Translations under genes and position numbers: made by a program | Notes under the pieces: model-generated | Databases searched by the model: none | What the model saw: the letters and a program-made list of their open reading frames with translations, nothing else | Told to the model about the DNA's origin: nothing | Shown: piece by piece, positions 23,767 through 34,860 of the stretch | Position numbering within the stretch: the first letter of the stretch is position 1 | Layout: every line of letters begins with the position of its first letter | DNA from: Sanguinoderma infundibulare | Lineage: Eukaryota; Basidiomycota; Agaricomycetes; Polyporales; Polyporaceae | Direction of reading: 5' to 3' | NCBI GenBank assembly: GCA_032821775.1 | Contig: JAVLRN010000004.1 | Location: 744,001 to 808,000 of the forward strand | Length of the DNA: 64,000 nucleotides

Positions 23767-26056
23767 TCACTCCGCCGCCTTCTTGATAAGGTCTGTGCAC
23801 TTCTCAGCGACCATGACGGTCGGCGCCATCGTGTGTGCCCCCACGATTTCCGGGAACACGCTCGCGTCGCATACGCGTAGGCCCTTCACCCCATGAACCC
23901 TCAGCTGTGTGTCAACGACGCTCGGCCGCTCCCCGTGCGTCGCCGCGCCCATGCGGCACGTCGACGTGTAGTGGAAGCACGTCCGGAGGTTCGCGCGGAT
24001 GAACGCGTCCAGCACCTCGTCGCTGTTCCCCTCGGGCACGATGAAGTCCTTCAGCGGGTACCCTTGCTCCCGCACGTCCGCGGCCACACGCTGTGCGAGA
24101 CGGATGCTCTTCCGCAGAGGCACGTAGTCCTCTGGGTTGGTGAAGTACGCGAGGTCGACGTCAGGCCGGACGCGCGGGTTGCTCGATGCGAGGCGGACGG
24201 TGCCCATCGACTTGGGGCGGATGTTCGCGGAGAGGAGGGTGAAGATGCCGGTGCGCGGGATTTCCGCGTCGGTGCAGTTATTGCCGATGTACATGAACTC
24301 GATGTCGGGCCGGTTCTCGGGGACGGACGCGTCGAGGTCTGCAGGGTCCTTCGAGCGGACGACGGACTTGTCGTCGAGCAGGCGCGACGGGATGAACGTC
24401 GACGCAGTCTGAAAGGGATGCGAGAGGGCGCCGCGGCCGGTGACTAGGTACTTTAACAGTTCCTTGATGATCCGCATCGGGCTAACTTCGAGGATGTGGA
24501 GAGTGTCGCCGATGGGGACTTCGAAGGACAGTGGAACACCGATATGATCTTGCTGCACACTAGGTCAGAAGGGAGAACTTGGGCGTACAGGGGACAACGA
24601 ACCAGATAGCTGCCAACAGCGGGCAGGTCGCGGACAACCGGAATGCCCTTGTTCTCCAGGTGCTCCCTAGGACCTAATCCACTGTACGCGAAGTCAGCGC
24701 GAGTGAACTTCGAGGTTGATGTTGATACGGACAAACCTGAGCATAAGCACCTGCGGCGATCCCAACGCACCCCCACACAATACAACTTCCCTCCTCGCCT
24801 TTGCAAAGTAGCGCTTCCACGCCTTCCTCGAGGTGGTCGCCTCGAAGTGCACACCCGCCGCCCGCACCTCCTCGCCCACGGACGCAAGCTCGACCCACGT
24901 GACAATGGTATCCGTGCAGATCTTCAAAAGCGCCTTTCGCTCCAGGACGAGCTTGGTAGGGAGGAACGCCCGGTCGGTCGAATGCCGATGGTACTTCGTA
25001 TCTTCGGTGATGTCGAGCGTGCCCGTGCCGGCTGCAGGCATCGACGGCGAGTTGAGGTCTGGATGTCGCTCAATACCGACCTTCTGGAGGGCACGGTGGA
25101 CGCTGGAAAACAATTCCATGATCAGAAACGCTCGGAAGACGAAACCGTAGGGCGTCAGAGTCCGTAGCTGTTGCCTGTACCCCGCATCACACAAAGCCAG
25201 AAATGCATGGCACGGAATTGAAATGACACGAACAAATACTCACTAAGGCACGGCCTTATACTGCGACACAGGGAACTGTTGATTTTCCCATACCCCTGCG
25301 CCGACACAGATCGCAGCTAAGGACATCGCTACCGTGCGATTGAACAAGGAACATACCGTTCTTGCCTCGGTGCCTAGAAGCGGGCAGGGAGTTCGTCGTT
25401 TCGGACTTGACAAAGTACGGTTCGAGGTCTTCGTAGCCCCAACCGTCATTTCCAAGTGCTTTCCACCGATTATAGTCTCCAGGAGTACCTGCAAGGTAGT
25501 GAGCGTCGACGGAGATCACAAACGAAAGCTTGGAAGTCGTGCGAACAGACCCTCCATTGGGGATGCAAGGTCGTAGAGATATAGCTACTTAAAGACCGTC
25601 GGCTGAATCGAGGACTGACCTCTCGTGTAAAGCATCGAGTTTATCCTCGTCGTCCCACCAAGAGCCTCCCCGCGCATGATCCCGAGCGACCTGTTGTCTG
25701 CGTGCGGCATCGGGACCGACCACCAGTGGGCGGCGACGCTGTCCTTCACGAAGAGGTTGGAGGAGATGGTGGGCACGCGCGAGGCCCATGTGTCCGCAAC
25801 CGGGCCCTGCTCGATGAGGAGCACGGAGACGTGGGGGTCCTCAGAGAGTCGGGAGGCGAGGACGCAGCCAGCGGTCCCCCCTGCAAAACCGGAGCGGGCC
25901 CAGGGGTAGTATAAGACAGGGGACAGTGGGTGTGTTCGGGTAGAACGCACCTCCGACGACGATGTAGTCGTATGTGTACGTCTCCGGAGGGACCTCAGGA
26001 TCGACTGGAACGGGCGTACCGACTTGCTCCGGCTTGTATTCAGGGTACGCGGGCAT
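23767..26056 (-). CDS. GMC-family FAD oxidoreductase
   Basis: Glucose-methanol-choline family flavoenzyme, which oxidises an alcohol and passes electrons to oxygen or another acceptor. It starts MPAYPEYKPEQVGTPVP with no signal peptide. DYIVVGG, then an intron and GGTAGCVLASRLSEDPHV, form the FAD-binding beta-alpha-beta motif. GEALGGTTRINSMLYTRG is GMC signature 1. Later exons read DYNRWKALGNDGWGYEDL, EPYFVKSE and NGVWENQQFPVSQY. VLCGGALGSPQVLML is signature 2. The C-terminal substrate domain has FHYTSTCRMGAA and GAHTMAPTVMVAEK, supplying the two active-site His positions, and ends LIKKAAE with stop 23767-23769. Length, about 600 residues over roughly seven exons, is normal. Absence of a leader suggests an intracellular or peroxisomal enzyme rather than a secreted aryl-alcohol oxidase. 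It is divergent from the ERG27-like gene. Confidence 0.9.
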
Positions 26057-26683
26057 GGTCGTTATTGAGAGAGTATCGAGACATCGCGCCTCGGGAAAGT
26101 CATGATCTTATTCAAATGGGAAAAAAGGCGAAGGCTGTGGTGGCATCTCCAGGAGGATGTGGGCTTGTGTTCCCGACGGGTCCGCGTAGTGCGCATTTAA
26201 TTTTGATGGGCGCGGGCGCATCACAATCTGAGTCGATGCGCGCGTCGTTCGGGCTGACGGCGCAGTGTCGCTGCCTGGTGATGAAAGGTGCCAAGCTCGC
26301 TCAAGCTCCACAGCTTGTTGTCGCCATGAGGAAGGCACTCACCGCGGCCATGTCCCCTACTCCCACTTCACACATCTCCGATCTCGCGCAGGCAGCCACG
26401 GACCCGTTATCATGGAACGCTGCCATTTGCCAGTCAACAGAGCAAGAGGAGCACGCCCAAGTCCGAGTCCAAGTCCAAGTCAGCCAAGTGAGGGTTAACT
26501 GTGGGTGGTGGTGAGTACAGAACCTTGTCTGAAGGGAGGGATCGACGTCGGGAATGACCGGTTTTGGCATCACAGGCGCGCGCCCATGCTTGCGTCGCAC
26601 GATGTCGCGGGATTTACGGTGGCCACGCCCCTCCGCCGCCGGCTCTCACCCAGCCGCGACATTCTATCGGCCTGCCCAACACT
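26057..26683. promoter_or_regulatory. Shared divergent promoter region (GMC / ERG27-like)
   Basis: 627 bp between the start codons of two divergently transcribed genes, so both promoters must be in or near it. It contains a short hexamer-like repeat (CCAAGTCCGAGT family) near 26455-26485. No specific binding site was identified. Co-regulation is possible but inferred only from the arrangement. Confidence 0.4.
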
Positions 26684-28881
26684 ATGTCAAAGGGCCTCGT
26701 CATCGTGGTCACCGGCGCGAACGGGTGCGTCGCCTTTCCCCGCACATCTCACCCGTGCAAGCGCCCTCATATGCCAACGCTCCTCCCAGTGGTGTCGGCT
26801 TCGGCATTTGCCACAGGCTTCTGGTTCAGCTCTCCTCCCCCCATCCTCCAGACGCGGCGCCATTCTTCAAGGTGAATGACAAGGACGCAGCGGCCCATGA
26901 AGACCATGCAATGCTGGACGAGTACGAGTTCGACCCGGACGCTGGCGCGACGATCATCATGGCCTGCCGGGACCCGAAACGCGCGCAGGGCGCCCGGACG
27001 CGTCTCTATGACCTGCTGGACCAGCACTTGGCTGCGCTGGAGCCTGGGACTGAGGACCGCGCGTGCGCAAGCAGGTTTAGGGAGAACGTGAAGCTGGAGC
27101 TGGAGACGCTGGACTTATCGTCGGTGAGGAGCGTACTGGACTTTGGGAGGAGGGCGTCGGATAGGTGAGCTATGCATTCTTGCTTGGCTTTCTTTGCGAC
27201 GTTGGGGCGATATGTGAGTGCGGAGGTATCGGAGACAGCTGGGGAGGATCTGCGCATACAGCTGGTGCAAGCGAGGCTCAACGCGCATACATTTGCGTCC
27301 ACTGCGGAGTGCCGCGTGAACAAGATTCGCGCACCCTGCCACACGCAGCATCCTTCCAAAGGATGACGGAGAGTTGCAGGGACAGACGACGGGTGGACGA
27401 ACTACCTCAAGTGCGTATGTGCTCCTTGACTGACTCATGCCTCCTTTCCTTCATTACGGTGCTGCGTGTTGTGGGCAGCGCATACAGTCAGTTTGGTCTG
27501 CGCTAGGATGTCTGCAGTCGGCCTGTCCCCTGCGCACACTACTTTCAGTGCATACAACTTGTTGATCGTGTGTCGGAATTGTATGCGACGCAAGGGGAGA
27601 CCGTGGAGGGGCATACAGGCACGGCCGTGTCATCTGGCAATGAGCGCGTACATTCAACCGCGCATGTAACCTGTTGGGCATGCAATCCGCGCGCATATAT
27701 AGACGGTTCGGAGCGTTGACGCTTCGCTTCTTGACAGATATGAATACATCTCACATCTCATCTTCAATGCCGGTACCGCAACATACAGTCACCTCGACAT
27801 CTCCGGGTTCATAATGGACTTCCTCCGCTTCCCCATCCACGCCATCCACCACCCACGACGAAATATGCAAGTCAACGGCGTCCTGAGCAAGGACAACCTC
27901 GGCTACGCTTGGCAATGCAATACATTCGGCCACTATGTCTTGGTAGGTCCCGCATTAAACCATCTGCGCGTCTTGTGGCCGACCCTCGCCTCCAGTACCG
28001 GTCACTTCAAAACCTCCTTCTCGCCTACGCCCACTTCACGAACCGCTCCGCGCGCGTCCTCTGGATGTCCTCGCTCGACGCCGAGCCCGCCTTCGACCCG
28101 ACAGACGACTGGCAGCTCACCAAGACGCACCACTCGTACCAGGCCTCCAAGTTCCAGATCGAGCTCATTGCGGCCGAGCTCGAGAAGCGCGCCGTCGAGG
28201 CGCAGGAGACCGGACGCGCTTCCTCGATGCAGGAGACGGTCGCGCCCCATGGGGAGATCCACCATCTGATCGTGTCGCCGGGGATCACGTCGACGAACAT
28301 GAGCGCGCTGCTGAACATTTGGATACCGGGCTGGAGGTATTTGATGCTCGCGGCGTTTTGGATCGTGCGTTCCCATACCTCTGTCATTTGCTCCATCGCT
28401 GAAGCCCGACCGGCACGCACAGGTCCGCTTCCTTGGCGCGCCACACGTCCTCATGTCCCTCTGGGCCGCGGCCGTCTCGGCCGTGCACATCGCGCTCGTC
28501 CCCCTCCGGCACGTCCCCACCCCGCTCAACTCCCCAGACATCTCGCCGCTGGACGTCGAGTACCCGTTCTGGCACTTGTACCACGCACGGACGACGACAG
28601 AAGTGCTGGCGTTGCGGTTCGGAAGCGAGAACGATAGGTGGGGGAGGGATCGGGTCGGGGTGATCGCTGTTCCGGTGTGGAAGGACCATCCGAGGGCGGG
28701 GGAGGTGCTGCTGGAGAGGTTCGAGAGGCTGTATCAGGCGTTTAAGGTCGCAGTTGGGGAGAGGGATGGGGAGGAGGATGGGGAGAGCGAATGGGAGAAG
28801 GTGGGAAATGGGGTTGGACTCGGGTTCAACGGGAACGTGCTCGACGGGAACGGGCATGGGAAGGCGGCTGAGGCGAGATAA
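26684..28881 (+). CDS. ERG27: 3-ketosteroid reductase, ERG27-like SDR
   Basis: NADPH-dependent reductase of the ERG27 type, which reduces the 3-keto group during sterol C-4 demethylation at the ER. Exons 26684-26724, 26790-27164, 27738-27942, 27996-28364 and 28423-28881 join in phase. The start MSKGLVIVVTGANGGVGFGI gives the cofactor motif TGANGGVG. Then come GATIIMACRDPKRAQGAR, LELETLDLSSVRSVLDFG, SHLIFNAGTATYSHLD and NTFGHYVL. The catalytic YxxxK is in SYQASKFQIELIAAELE, followed by HLIVSPGITSTNMSALL. Long inserts and a C-terminal extension ending GKAAEAR are typical of fungal ERG27 rather than simple SDRs. Intron 2 is 573 nt, far longer than others in the window. The Gly/Glu/Asn-rich tail after about residue 400 is low-complexity. 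I cannot tell whether this is the sole genomic ERG27 or a paralogue. Confidence 0.88.
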
Positions 28882-29627
28882 TGATTGGGGGGATGCCAGA
28901 CAAACGGATGGATATATTCATTGATGATACCTCCATATACCACGGCCACACAGAACTATGCGATGCTGAGAAAGTACTCTACATTGTTGGGGGTAATAGC
29001 TGTTGTGGGTGTGGACTCGACGGGGGGGATGTTCACGACGACATACGGCTGGGCGGCTCCTGCACGTACAGTAAGTCCCTCTGTCTTTCTCAACCGTGCT
29101 GTCGCTGATCCCTCGATGCCAACAGCCAAACTGATGTCAGCCACCGTCCAGACTCGTCGCAAGATTGGCCAATGTCTGCGCACATCCCCGAGAGCAATGA
29201 GGAGGGAGTTAAGTTTTTCCGAGGTTCTCGACTTGCACGCTTGTATGCATACTGGACTTTAAACCGGCGAGTGCCCACGTATCTTCCTCCGCACCGTCTC
29301 TGAGCCCTTGTCGACCAGAACACCCGAAGCCTCGAAAATTCTCTTGTTGTCTTGGTTCAGGACATTTTACCTTCGATTCAATTTGAAGTTTGATGAGGGA
29401 CGCAGACTGCTCAGTGTGTCTGACTCATTCGGATATCCAAGTGTATCATACTCATATGGACTTCCTGGTGAGTCCTTGGTTGTCTCCAACGCTCGTGGTT
29501 CGTTTGTTGATTCCCGACGCATAGCTGACGTTCGTAAATTACGTTGTCTAAAGATGAGCAAACGCGACTGCAGCCTTTCTACATCATCATCCTTCCCAAG
29601 ACAGGTGCGGCTTTTAGACGCTTCTGT
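28882..29627. other. Intergenic / unresolved
   Basis: About 0.75 kb downstream of the ERG27-like gene. Short plus-strand frames (28885-29262, 29308-29709) read YSTLLGVIAVVGVD and similar, without a recognisable family. The missing 5' half of the DUF6534 copy that follows is not found here. Confidence 0.35.
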
Positions 29628-30035
29628 TCAGTTTGTGGCCGCGATGACAGTGTTCTGTAGGATGCCCGCCGTCAGATCGTCGTCCAAAGCGGCCTCCAGA
29701 GCTGGATAGGCTTCTTGGGGTACATAGCCATCGCTGAGGATCTTCAGAACATCCTTCATATGCAGCTGAGGACAGGCCGCGAGAAGCTTGTTCATCGCGC
29801 TGACCGCGGCGAGGATCTGCGCGCGTTCAGGCTCCGCGTCGATGCCCACGGCCCATGTGGGGACGTGCGCATGCACGTTGCCGTTCCCGTTCGGTGCCAC
29901 AGGAGAAGCAACACCACTCGGAGGCTCCGCCTCACCCAGAAGCACGAAGGAAATGACGTCGCTGCTCATGGCATCCAGCGATGCGCCCTCGTGCGTCTTG
30001 ACAGTGGAGAACCGGAAGCGACTCCCACACGAGGT
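29628..30035 (-). pseudogene. Fragment of an unrecognised gene abutting DUF6534 copy 3
   Basis: A minus-strand open frame whose composition looks coding: DAMSSDVISFVLLGEAEPP, AVSAMNKLLAACPQLHMKD and VLKILSDGYVPQEAYPALEA, ending NTVIAATN with stop at 29628-29630. I do not recognise the family. The frame is open at its N-terminal side until about 30035, where the DNA becomes the plus-strand DUF6534 exon. This suggests a recombination junction that left the 3' portion of one gene next to the 3' portion of another. It could also be a fortuitous antisense frame. Confidence 0.35.
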
Positions 30036-31166
30036 CAGCATCGTCGGCATCGCCCTCGGAGCAGGGACCCTGGCCGATTGTATCATCACCGGGATGCTTA
30101 TCTATTACCTCCAGAAGTACAAATCTGGTTTTAACCGGTGCGTCCTGATGCTACCCTGCTGATTCCGGCAGTAGGAACTTACGTTCCTCCAGCCGGTAAG
30201 CTGACAGTCAAGACAACAATTATACCGATTACTCACCATGCCCCGGGGATCTGTAGGCTGGACACGGTATGTGTGTTCAGATTTCTTTATTACTCTGCGC
30301 ATGGTTTGTTGATGGGTGCTTTCAAACAGTTCTTGGACAAGATCACGTACTGGACAGTCAACAATGGGATGCTTCCGAGCATTGCCGGAATCATCGTGAT
30401 CCTCACCCTCAGCACCATGCCGAATAACATGATCTACCTCTCGGCTCACCTACTGCTCAGCAAGTGTACGTGGAATTGCGCTGTCTTGTCTAGTACGAAA
30501 CGGACGGCTTGCCTGATTTCTATTCCACTCCTATAGTATACGCGAACTCCCTTCTTGCAAGGCAAATTACGCTGGCCTCTGTGTTAAATGTCCTTCCTTA
30601 CTCACTTTGTGTTGAACCTCGTGGTTAGTTTGAACTTTAGACCAGCACGCCGGGGTCGCGGTCTCGACACCGATGGAACATTGTTCGGTCACGTCTCTCA
30701 CGACCTCCGGCAAAACACCTACCCGAGCACGGCGATCGTTTTTGCTCATGGAAAGGAGAGCGAGGTCGGTTGACTTTTGTGTTGTTCTCCAATGGTTTTC
30801 CGTCCTGATCGTGGCTTTTGCTCATATTCCGCACCCGCCATCACGGCAAAAGCTGGCGACCTCTACGCATGTGCGCACCGGTCCAGTTGTACAGATCGTT
30901 ACGACGACGTCAACGCAGCACGACTATCCCCCCACCGGGTCCGTCAAGGCAAGGTTTGAAGGAGTAAGTCGAGTTTGAGATACCGTCTGTCGATTTCGCT
31001 TACCGAAACTGCCCAGAACGAGCCGTCGCCTCCTGCGCCGAGAAACGATTACCACTCTGAGGCCGCTTCACCAAATACCCGCAAAAGTGGCTTCTCCCGA
31101 CGCTGTGCTAGGATAGGGATCCACAAATACTATTCCATGACGCCATCCGCTATTACCGTTGATTGA
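30035..31166 (+). pseudogene. DUF6534 multi-pass membrane protein, copy 3, lacking 5' half
   Basis: The 3' half of a DUF6534 gene is well preserved. It reads GAGTLADCIITGMLIYYLQ then KYKSGFNR. Next come DKITYWTVNNGMLPSIAG, MPNNMIYLSAHLLLSK and VYANSLLA. The tail exons read LNFRPARRGRGLDTDGTL, VVQIVTTTSTQHDYPPTG and NEPSPPAPRNDYHSEA, ending SAITVD near 31166. Each piece aligns in order with copy 2 at 19297-21407. The upstream helices (LYG/FGIT.., ETVH/DTVH.., FYARR) are absent; minus-strand unrelated sequence occupies their place. Hence it is a 5'-truncated copy, probably not functional unless an unseen upstream exon is used. Confidence 0.72.
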
Positions 31167-31662
31167 CTGCTCTTATCGTGCTGCTGTCATATTGCTTTGC
31201 ACCGTGCGCGGTTTCTTGCTGTCCCTGTTGTACTCTACCGGTAGCTTTACACATCTTTGAGATAATAGAGCTGAATAGGACAAGCTGTAGTACCAACCAT
31301 GTCAGACCATCGTAATGTCCCAAGCTCCGGCGCAGACCGGATCCCTAGTTGGCAGTGGGAAGGCTCCCGCGGACGGTCATGCATGGGGCCGAGAGGCGCA
31401 TAAAGTTTGTGCATCACAAAGATGATAGGCGCCACTGATCGCGATAGCGAACATACTTACCGCACACAATCTGGTTAGGAACGTGTCCAATCAGGCTGGT
31501 TGAGATTGACAGTTAACTATTGACGTGCTGTAGTACCCGATTCTGGAAGACTAATTTTCAGTGTTGCTCGAAATCAGCGCACTGCAGTTGGTCTTGAGTG
31601 AAAGGTCTTTGTTCTGCTTTCCGGAGGTCGTGCATTGTAAGTATAACAATATACAGATAGCG
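31167..31662. other. Intergenic, no supported gene
   Basis: About 0.5 kb between the convergent 3' ends of DUF6534 copy 3 and the membrane protein at 31663. It should contain both 3' UTRs; nothing else is visible. Confidence 0.4.
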
Positions 31663-33066
31663 TCAGACAACCATAGATGGAGAGGTCCCCAGTGAGCCTG
31701 ATGCGGAGACGTCGTCCTTTTGAGGGCTCATGCCATCTGTGAACGACACCACAGCAATACCGTGGTTCCGACCCATATTGGCGTGCTCTTCCATCTCCGC
31801 TATTGACATCCCCTCGTCGACCGCGAGGCTGGTGGCAAAGCGGAACTGCGTAGGATGCCTGGAAGATTGCGATATTATTGTGTTCTCCACAGCTTTGCCC
31901 TGGTCGATACGGATGATGATCAGGTTGAAGGCGATGCCCTAGACGTGTGACAGATATAGGACGTTCGTCAGACGTTCGAAGTTCGGCAGATGGAAAATGG
32001 AGACCTACAATGATCTGGACGACCTGAAAGATGACGCATAGCCTCAGCGATCTTGGATGACATATGGAGGAAGGGATATAGCTCACGCAATCGGATACGC
32101 CGTACGTCGCGTTAGTGCAAGTAAAGTATACGACGACAAGGACGAAGACGGATGTTGAATACATCAGTCCGGACTCGATTATGATCTCCATAGCGCGTCT
32201 CAAGCCAGAGGTGCCGCTAGAGGCTGTGCCGGCGAATGCGACTCTCGATTGGCGTTCGATGGACCATATCTTGTAGACGATTAATGCTATAGACGAGGGG
32301 AGATCAGCATCGCTTCCTAGGTGAACGAACGAATGTAAATCACAGGTGGCAGTAATATTAAGCACAAGGGTAATCACAAAGATCGAGGCGATCAACGGCG
32401 TGAGCTGTTTAGCATTGAGCAACGCGCTGGTGTGCAGCGTGAATTCGGTGGAGCATGTTCGCGCTCCCACGACTTGAAAATAATACGTGCATGAGCCGGA
32501 GGTAGAACGGTAAATCATCGTAGCCATCTTTACCTATCCCCGCAACCCACAGGATACAGAGGGGGGCTGCGACGATCCAGCTGCCGCCGTATACGACGTA
32601 GGATCGGTAGATCTGCGCGTACGCGCATCAGTTCCTGCGCCATAGCAAGGAAACAGACAACGTACGAGCATCCCGTCTGCAATGCTGGTTTGGGCCACGT
32701 AGTTGACGGTCTTCATGGCATTAATCCAGTTGGAGATATCGGAAAATTCGCCGATAGCGCCACCGGGGCCCTGGTACCAGATGAAGGCCTCCAGGACCTG
32801 ACGAAGGAGGAGGGCGACGTCGAGAGTTCCAAAGACAAAGAAGAGCAAGGCAACGAAGAGAAACACGTTGCGTCGGCGGTGGCGGGACCGACTTGTGATA
32901 AGCATGGTGTACATGCACATCCCGAAGGACACAAGGTACAGTCCTATGATGAGCCATTTTGAATTACGATGATGCTTAGCGGAAAGTAGCACCACGTACC
33001 ATAGAACACGCTCTGGAGGAACAGCGCAACGATTTTGGCGACGTCAATGGGGAAGCGGTCAGCCAT
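31663..33066 (-). CDS. Agaricomycete multi-pass (7TM-like) membrane protein
   Basis: Start MADRFPIDVAKIVALFLQ at 33064-33066, then an intron and LYLVSFGMCMYTML. The following helices read NVFLFVALLFFVFGTLDVAL, AFIWYQGPGG, then WINAMKTVNYVAQTSIADG. A short exon with RSYVVYGGSWIVAAPLCIL precedes TPLIASIFVITLVLNITATC and IALIVYKIWSIERQ. The last helices include SGLMYSTSVFVLVVVYFTC and NATYGVSD, then AFNLIIIRIDQGKAVENT. The cytosolic tail has MSIAEMEEHANMGRN and ends TSPSMVV at 31663-31665. The pattern (GPGG..W, YxVQT.I.D.ILIYR, IARIW, FNLIIIRxD) is that of a large agaricomycete-specific orphan membrane family, unrelated in motif to DUF6533 and DUF6534. Function unknown. Exon limits in the middle are approximate. 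Confidence 0.8.
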
Positions 33067-33898
33067 GGTTGCCGAGTGGGAGCGCGGGCGGAGAGGTGGT
33101 GGGGGGAGAGGCTCGCACCATTTTAATTTTCGATTGGCGCGTATGCTATGAATAAATGACGTCTGATGCCCCAGGTCTCCCCACGACGCCGAATGGTTTG
33201 AGCGTCTTCACCAGTGTTTTGCACAGAGAAGATTGACCGTCAAAAGCCTCTGAGTGCTCCCCCAATGCGCATGTTGCCAGGAACAGCGACTGCCCCGTTA
33301 CCTATACGGGCATACACCGCCCCTGCCCGTGGCATTTGTGACCGGCAATAGGAGGCTCTTGCTCGGAAGACAGCTCCGGAGCGATGCACGGGTTTGAATT
33401 CGGGTGGACGTGCCGAACAGCGAGGCTCAACTGCCCTGGCGTCGTGGGAGTGGTCTGGGTCGGGGTCCCCGGCGAAGCCGCAGAAAAGAAGCGTTGTCAA
33501 TGCAGTAGACGCGGATACAGGTGTTTTATGACTTCGGCCGCAGTTGACTAGCGACGGGACCTTGAAGGCCTGTTAGAAGGCAGACGTTGCTGATTCCAGG
33601 CCACCTGCGAAGGAACACAGAGAAATTATTAGCTGAATTCATGAGATGGAGACATTGACAGTAGCCAACATATCCGGGCATGAGTAATTGAGTTGAGTTG
33701 CGGCAGGAAACCGAGAGGTCTAGGATCATGTATCCGTGCAGACTTGAGCCATCAACGATCATCACCCGCTCGCCAGGGTGGCTGAGGTATCGGAGCAGAG
33801 CATGTCGCTTGCACTAAGCGAGGGGCGAAATTGGCAGAGGTCTAGCGGGGTTGCACAGGGTAGTATGCCTATCGCTGAGCCGCCATGCAAGCGGAGAA

Positions 33899-34144
33899 TC
33901 AAGCGCGTCGCAAGCGCGACGCTGAACTCGTGTTCGGCACCGGAATCGTCTCCTCGGGATATGGGCGGTTCCAGATCTCCCTGTCCCCATCCTCGGACTC
34001 GGTCTTCGCGCGCCTCGCACGCTCCTCATGGACCAGGTACCGCTGCGTCTCCTCACAGTGTATCACTTCTGAGTGCAGCGTACCTAGCACTTGGGCACGA
34101 CCACGCACAGCAAAGGTAACCTTGTCTCCTAGCATGGTGCGCAA
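33899..34144 (-). CDS. Unrecognised short frame (hypothetical or relic)
   Basis: Minus-strand frame reading LGDKVTFAVRGRAQVLGTL, HSEVIHCEETQRYLVHEER and ARRAKTESEDGDREIWNRP, ending RLRRA. Composition looks coding, with a beta-rich start and a charged region, but I know no family for it and see no partner exons with confidence. It may be a fragment of a decayed gene. Confidence 0.25.
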   Translation of the reverse strand: MRTMLGDKVTFAVRGRAQVLGTLHSEVIHCEETQRYLVHEERARRAKTESEDGDREIWNRPYPEETIPVPNTSSASRLRRA

Positions 34145-34609
34145 GGTGCGGCGGTTCCAGCGGCGGATGCGCGGTGTGGCTCGCTCGCGATGGCGGTCCC
34201 GGGTGACAGGCAGGACTATGACCTCGGGGAACCATCCCGATTACACGAACACGAAGCGCTGCCCAGGGCACCGGCGCGCAGACATACTCCCGAGTCGCGC
34301 GCGGAAACCTGATGCTCGGCGCGTTAACAGTAGTACTAGGCAAGCATCTCAATGGGCTGCCAAGGATTGGTAGCACGAGTAATCGATGTAAAAGCGTACG
34401 TCGCTGACGCGCACTTGGCACACAGAAGACGTTACTAAAACAAACGGAGCCCATGCCGTCCTCGCCCATCCCTGCTGCGCGCACAAGCGCCTCCACGCGC
34501 TCCGTGCAAGAAAGCGCGGAGAAGAATGGCCGGAAGGGCGCGAGCACCTATATCGTCCACGTCGTGATGTGCCCATACCTTCTTCGCGCTCTTCCCGCAG
34601 GCGTGCACA

Positions 34610-34860
34610 CGGTGACCGCGAGTAATACGACAGAACTTGAACTCACCATTAGACGGCTTCACCCACGCTTTTGTCAACTTCGCACTCGTCATTATCCCCC
34701 CTTCGCCTATCCATCTCCGAAACTCGTCAACCGCGCGGCAGTTGAGAACATTTTGAGGGTGTCGTGGGTACCCAACATCGGAGCAATTTTCTTCGGGACC
34801 TGCAGGCGGGCTACTGTCGGTGGATGTACCCTAAGAGCTTCGTAGCACAGGTTTTGAAGG
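34610..34860. repeat. Dispersed repeat, copy 1
   Basis: This segment resembles 55180-55420. Both contain ACACGGTGxCCGCGAGTA followed about 130 bp later by GCGGxxxTxAxAxCxTxxxGGGTG. The similarity is degenerate and runs over roughly 200 bp. No function is evident. Confidence 0.35.

Noticed and set aside
23893..24447. 184-codon plus-strand frame
   Set aside because: It lies antisense within the last exons of the GMC oxidoreductase and is Arg/Val/Asp-rich, the usual shadow of a GC-rich coding exon.
25930..26514. 194-codon plus-strand frame between the GMC and ERG27-like genes
   Set aside because: It begins antisense to GMC exon 1 and ends in low-complexity Gln/Val repeats; more likely promoter DNA.
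28002..28541. 179-codon minus-strand frame
   Set aside because: Antisense to the catalytic exons of the ERG27-like reductase, which carry the YxxxK motif.
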